Positions 24,211 to 25,020 of a stretch of 25,020 bases of DNA are shown piece after piece (within the stretch, counting starts at the first letter, position 1; each line of letters begins with the position of its first letter). Source of the DNA: JBCDBL01 sp039183635 (GTDB taxonomy: Bacteria > Pseudomonadota > Alphaproteobacteria > Caulobacterales > Parvularculaceae); assembly GCA_039183635.1 (NCBI GenBank), contig JBCDBL010000063.1, positions 1 through 25,020 on the forward strand, given 5' to 3'. A model generated the notes under the pieces. It saw only the letters and a list, made by a program, of their open reading frames with translations. It searched no databases and was not told the DNA's origin. A program made the position numbers and the translations under genes.

Positions 24211-24392
24211 AAAAACACCTGATCGTTACCATCGACGCACGATACGAAAAACTAGACCCGAACCGCCTCCACCCACCGCCCTGTTTGCTGGGGTTTCATC
24301 GCGCTTCAAAGGTATTGAAACGCAAAACTGTGGAGCAAAGGCTAATCTATTGTGCAAATTACGAATTAATTCTTCTACGGAAAGTATCTAAA

Positions 24393-24420
24393 ATTATACT
24401 CAAATAAATCGTTTTGAAAA
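24393..24420 (-). promoter_or_regulatory. Candidate RTX gene promoter
   Basis: On the minus strand a perfect TATAAT (24398-24393) lies 16 bases after TTTTCA (24420-24415). The leader would be about 175 bases. The -35 overlaps a near-palindrome, TGAAAA-CG-TTTTTCA (24415-24429, one extra T), that resembles a LacI-type operator. Confidence 0.35.
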
Positions 24421-24627
24421 CGTTTTTCATGGCATTGCCTATCGCAGTAAGCTTATATTTTAATTCAATTTTTTATAATTTTGTCACATTACGCAGTTCT
24501 TTTTGTGCGTGTGCAACATAACTTCATGACGTACAAGATTCGCCCTATAAGACGGTGTGATTTGTCTGTGATCAATACAATTGCAAACATCTTCGCAGCG
24601 CGTATTGAGAGCATGGCCAGCAGGAAA

Positions 24628-24660
24628 ACCCTTATTTGACGAATTGAGCACAATAAGGGT
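24628..24660. repeat. Inverted repeat with 15-base loop
   Basis: ACCCTTATT (24628-24636) pairs perfectly with AATAAGGGT (24652-24660). It lies in non-coding AT-rich DNA about 210 bases upstream of the candidate RTX promoter. No T-run follows on either strand beyond the arms; a regulator site or RNA hairpin is possible. Confidence 0.4.
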
Positions 24661-24778
24661 CAGCAAACATTTTCAGTTTGTTCACCTCCGTTACAATCAT
24701 CTTACTTTTTCGCGAGTCGGACTTAAAGCAACGCCAATTCAAGCGGAATCGCTCCATCGCTTTAAATATCTGGCGTAA

Positions 24779-24825
24779 CGCGTTTCCGGACGGCGAACCG
24801 GATGCCACTTCGCCTGGAAACGCTT
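24779..24825. repeat. REP-like hairpin element, copy A
   Basis: A 47-base imperfect palindrome with outer arms GCGTTTCC/GGAAACGC and inner arms GGCGAA/TTCGCC. It differs from copy B at one base and is separated from it by 11 bases. The form matches the short palindromic intergenic repeats typical of Alphaproteobacteria. Confidence 0.8.
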
Positions 24826-24836
24826 ATTTGGTTTTG

Positions 24837-24883
24837 CGCGTTTCCGGACGGCGAACCGGAAGCCACTTCGCCTGGAAACGCTT
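24837..24883. repeat. REP-like hairpin element, copy B
   Basis: The second 47-base copy, 58 bases from copy A start to start. Its right arm runs into the stop codon of the partial minus-strand gene (24883-24885), and the 23 bases at 24866-24888 equal the half element at 18098-18120 in inverted orientation. Confidence 0.8.
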
Positions 24884-25020
24884 TAAGACCTTGGGAAAAC
24901 TGTTCTAAATAAGAACAGCATGCGCGTCTCCGGTCCTTCAGGGCGGCCGGAAAGCCGCCACAACGCGAAATGCACAACGGCGTATGTCGTCGCACCAAGC
25001 GCCGCGAGCACAGCAAGGCG
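24883..25020 (-). CDS. C-terminal end of a membrane protein, cut by the window edge
   Basis: An open frame enters from the right edge on the minus strand and ends at TAA (24885-24883), giving 45 residues: RLAVLAALGATTYAVVHF at the start, then WRLSGRPEGPETR and a tail ending FPRS. A last membrane helix followed by a short polar tail of the SGRPEGxE type is what the C-terminus of many Wzx-like flippases looks like. The family call is tentative because only the tail is visible. That this frame is real is supported by its hydropathy and by its end coinciding with a repeat, as the ligase gene does at 18101. Confidence 0.5.
   Translation of the reverse strand, partial: RLAVLAALGATTYAVVHFALWRLSGRPEGPETRMLFLFRTVFPRS
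24900..24918. repeat. Perfect 7-bp inverted repeat
   Basis: CTGTTCT (24900-24906) and AGAACAG (24912-24918) flank AAATA. It lies within the last codons of the partial gene. It could form a small hairpin near the mRNA end or may be chance. Confidence 0.4.

Larger units (their letters stand above)
24211..24778. other. AT-rich intergenic region upstream of the RTX gene
   Basis: No supported gene. It holds the presumed RTX promoter (24393-24420) and an inverted repeat at 24628-24660 (ACCCTTATT, 15-base loop, AATAAGGGT). Short open frames in it use TTG starts or lack ribosome-binding sites and show no protein-like pattern. Confidence 0.55.

Noticed and set aside
24484..24666. Minus-strand 60-residue open frame
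   Set aside because: It would need a TTG start, has no Shine-Dalgarno and covers an inverted repeat in AT-rich DNA.
24779..24883. Two spaced repeats read as a CRISPR fragment
   Set aside because: Only two copies, each itself a long palindrome, with an 11-base spacing; no cas genes. They fit REP-like elements.
24900..24918. Palindrome with GTTC and GAAC halves read as a LexA box
   Set aside because: Alphaproteobacterial LexA sites are direct repeats of GTTC with a 7-base gap; here the halves are inverted and lie in a coding end.
24762..25016. Minus-strand 84-residue open frame over the REP doublet
   Set aside because: It runs through both hairpin repeats and lies out of frame with the more protein-like partial gene ending at 24883.

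Overview
This window looks like part of an exopolysaccharide or surface-glycan locus of an alphaproteobacterium, tied to a PEP-CTERM/exosortase-type surface-protein system. The class assignment is an inference. It rests on the gene types and on short intergenic palindromes that resemble the REP-like repeats common in Alphaproteobacteria. Genus and species cannot be settled from the sequence. The genes are GC-rich; the two flanks (1-740 and about 24,340-24,780) are visibly AT-rich.

Layout from left to right. An AT-rich intergenic stretch leads to a small secreted protein with a C-terminal PEP-CTERM sorting signal (741-1175, +). A GG-N10-GC sigma-54-like element lies just upstream of it. From 13,300 back to 1,172 runs a long minus-strand array: polysaccharide deacetylase, CelD-like acetyltransferase, family 2 glycosyltransferase, WalW-like deacetylase, HAD-UbiA fusion, EamA/SMR-type membrane protein, GT39-type membrane glycosyltransferase, second CelD-like acetyltransferase, arylsulfotransferase-like protein, two small membrane proteins, and a PAPS-type sulfotransferase. 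Several of these genes overlap by 1-4 bases, so at least parts of the array are operons. A divergent control region (13,301-13,717) then precedes plus-strand genes for a Wzx-like flippase and a family 2 glycosyltransferase. After a gap with a second sigma-54-like element come a 67-residue membrane microprotein and an O-antigen-ligase/polymerase-like protein that resembles the exosortase-A-associated O-glycosylation ligases.

The convergent junction at 18,098-18,193 is built from two repeat elements, and these supply the stop codons of both flanking genes. To the right, on the minus strand, are a GMC oxidoreductase with a small Tat-signal partner, then a 1,166-residue RTX protein. The RTX protein carries a barrel domain resembling the PcRGLX/YetA group and is probably exported by a type I system not seen here. 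The right edge holds a pair of hairpin repeats and the C-terminal end of a further membrane protein that is cut by the window.

Proposed logic (inference): cytoplasmic glycosyltransferases build a lipid-linked glycan and the flippase moves it across the membrane. The ligase/polymerase-like protein extends the glycan or transfers it, possibly onto PEP-CTERM protein. Acyl, sulfate and deacetylation steps decorate it. The HAD-UbiA/EamA/GT39 trio looks like a self-contained cassette that makes, flips and uses a polyprenyl-phosphate sugar donor. The RTX protein may act on the glycan outside the cell. No exosortase, initiating glycosyltransferase, Wza/Wzc-type export gene, tRNA, rRNA, CRISPR array or transposase was found in the window.
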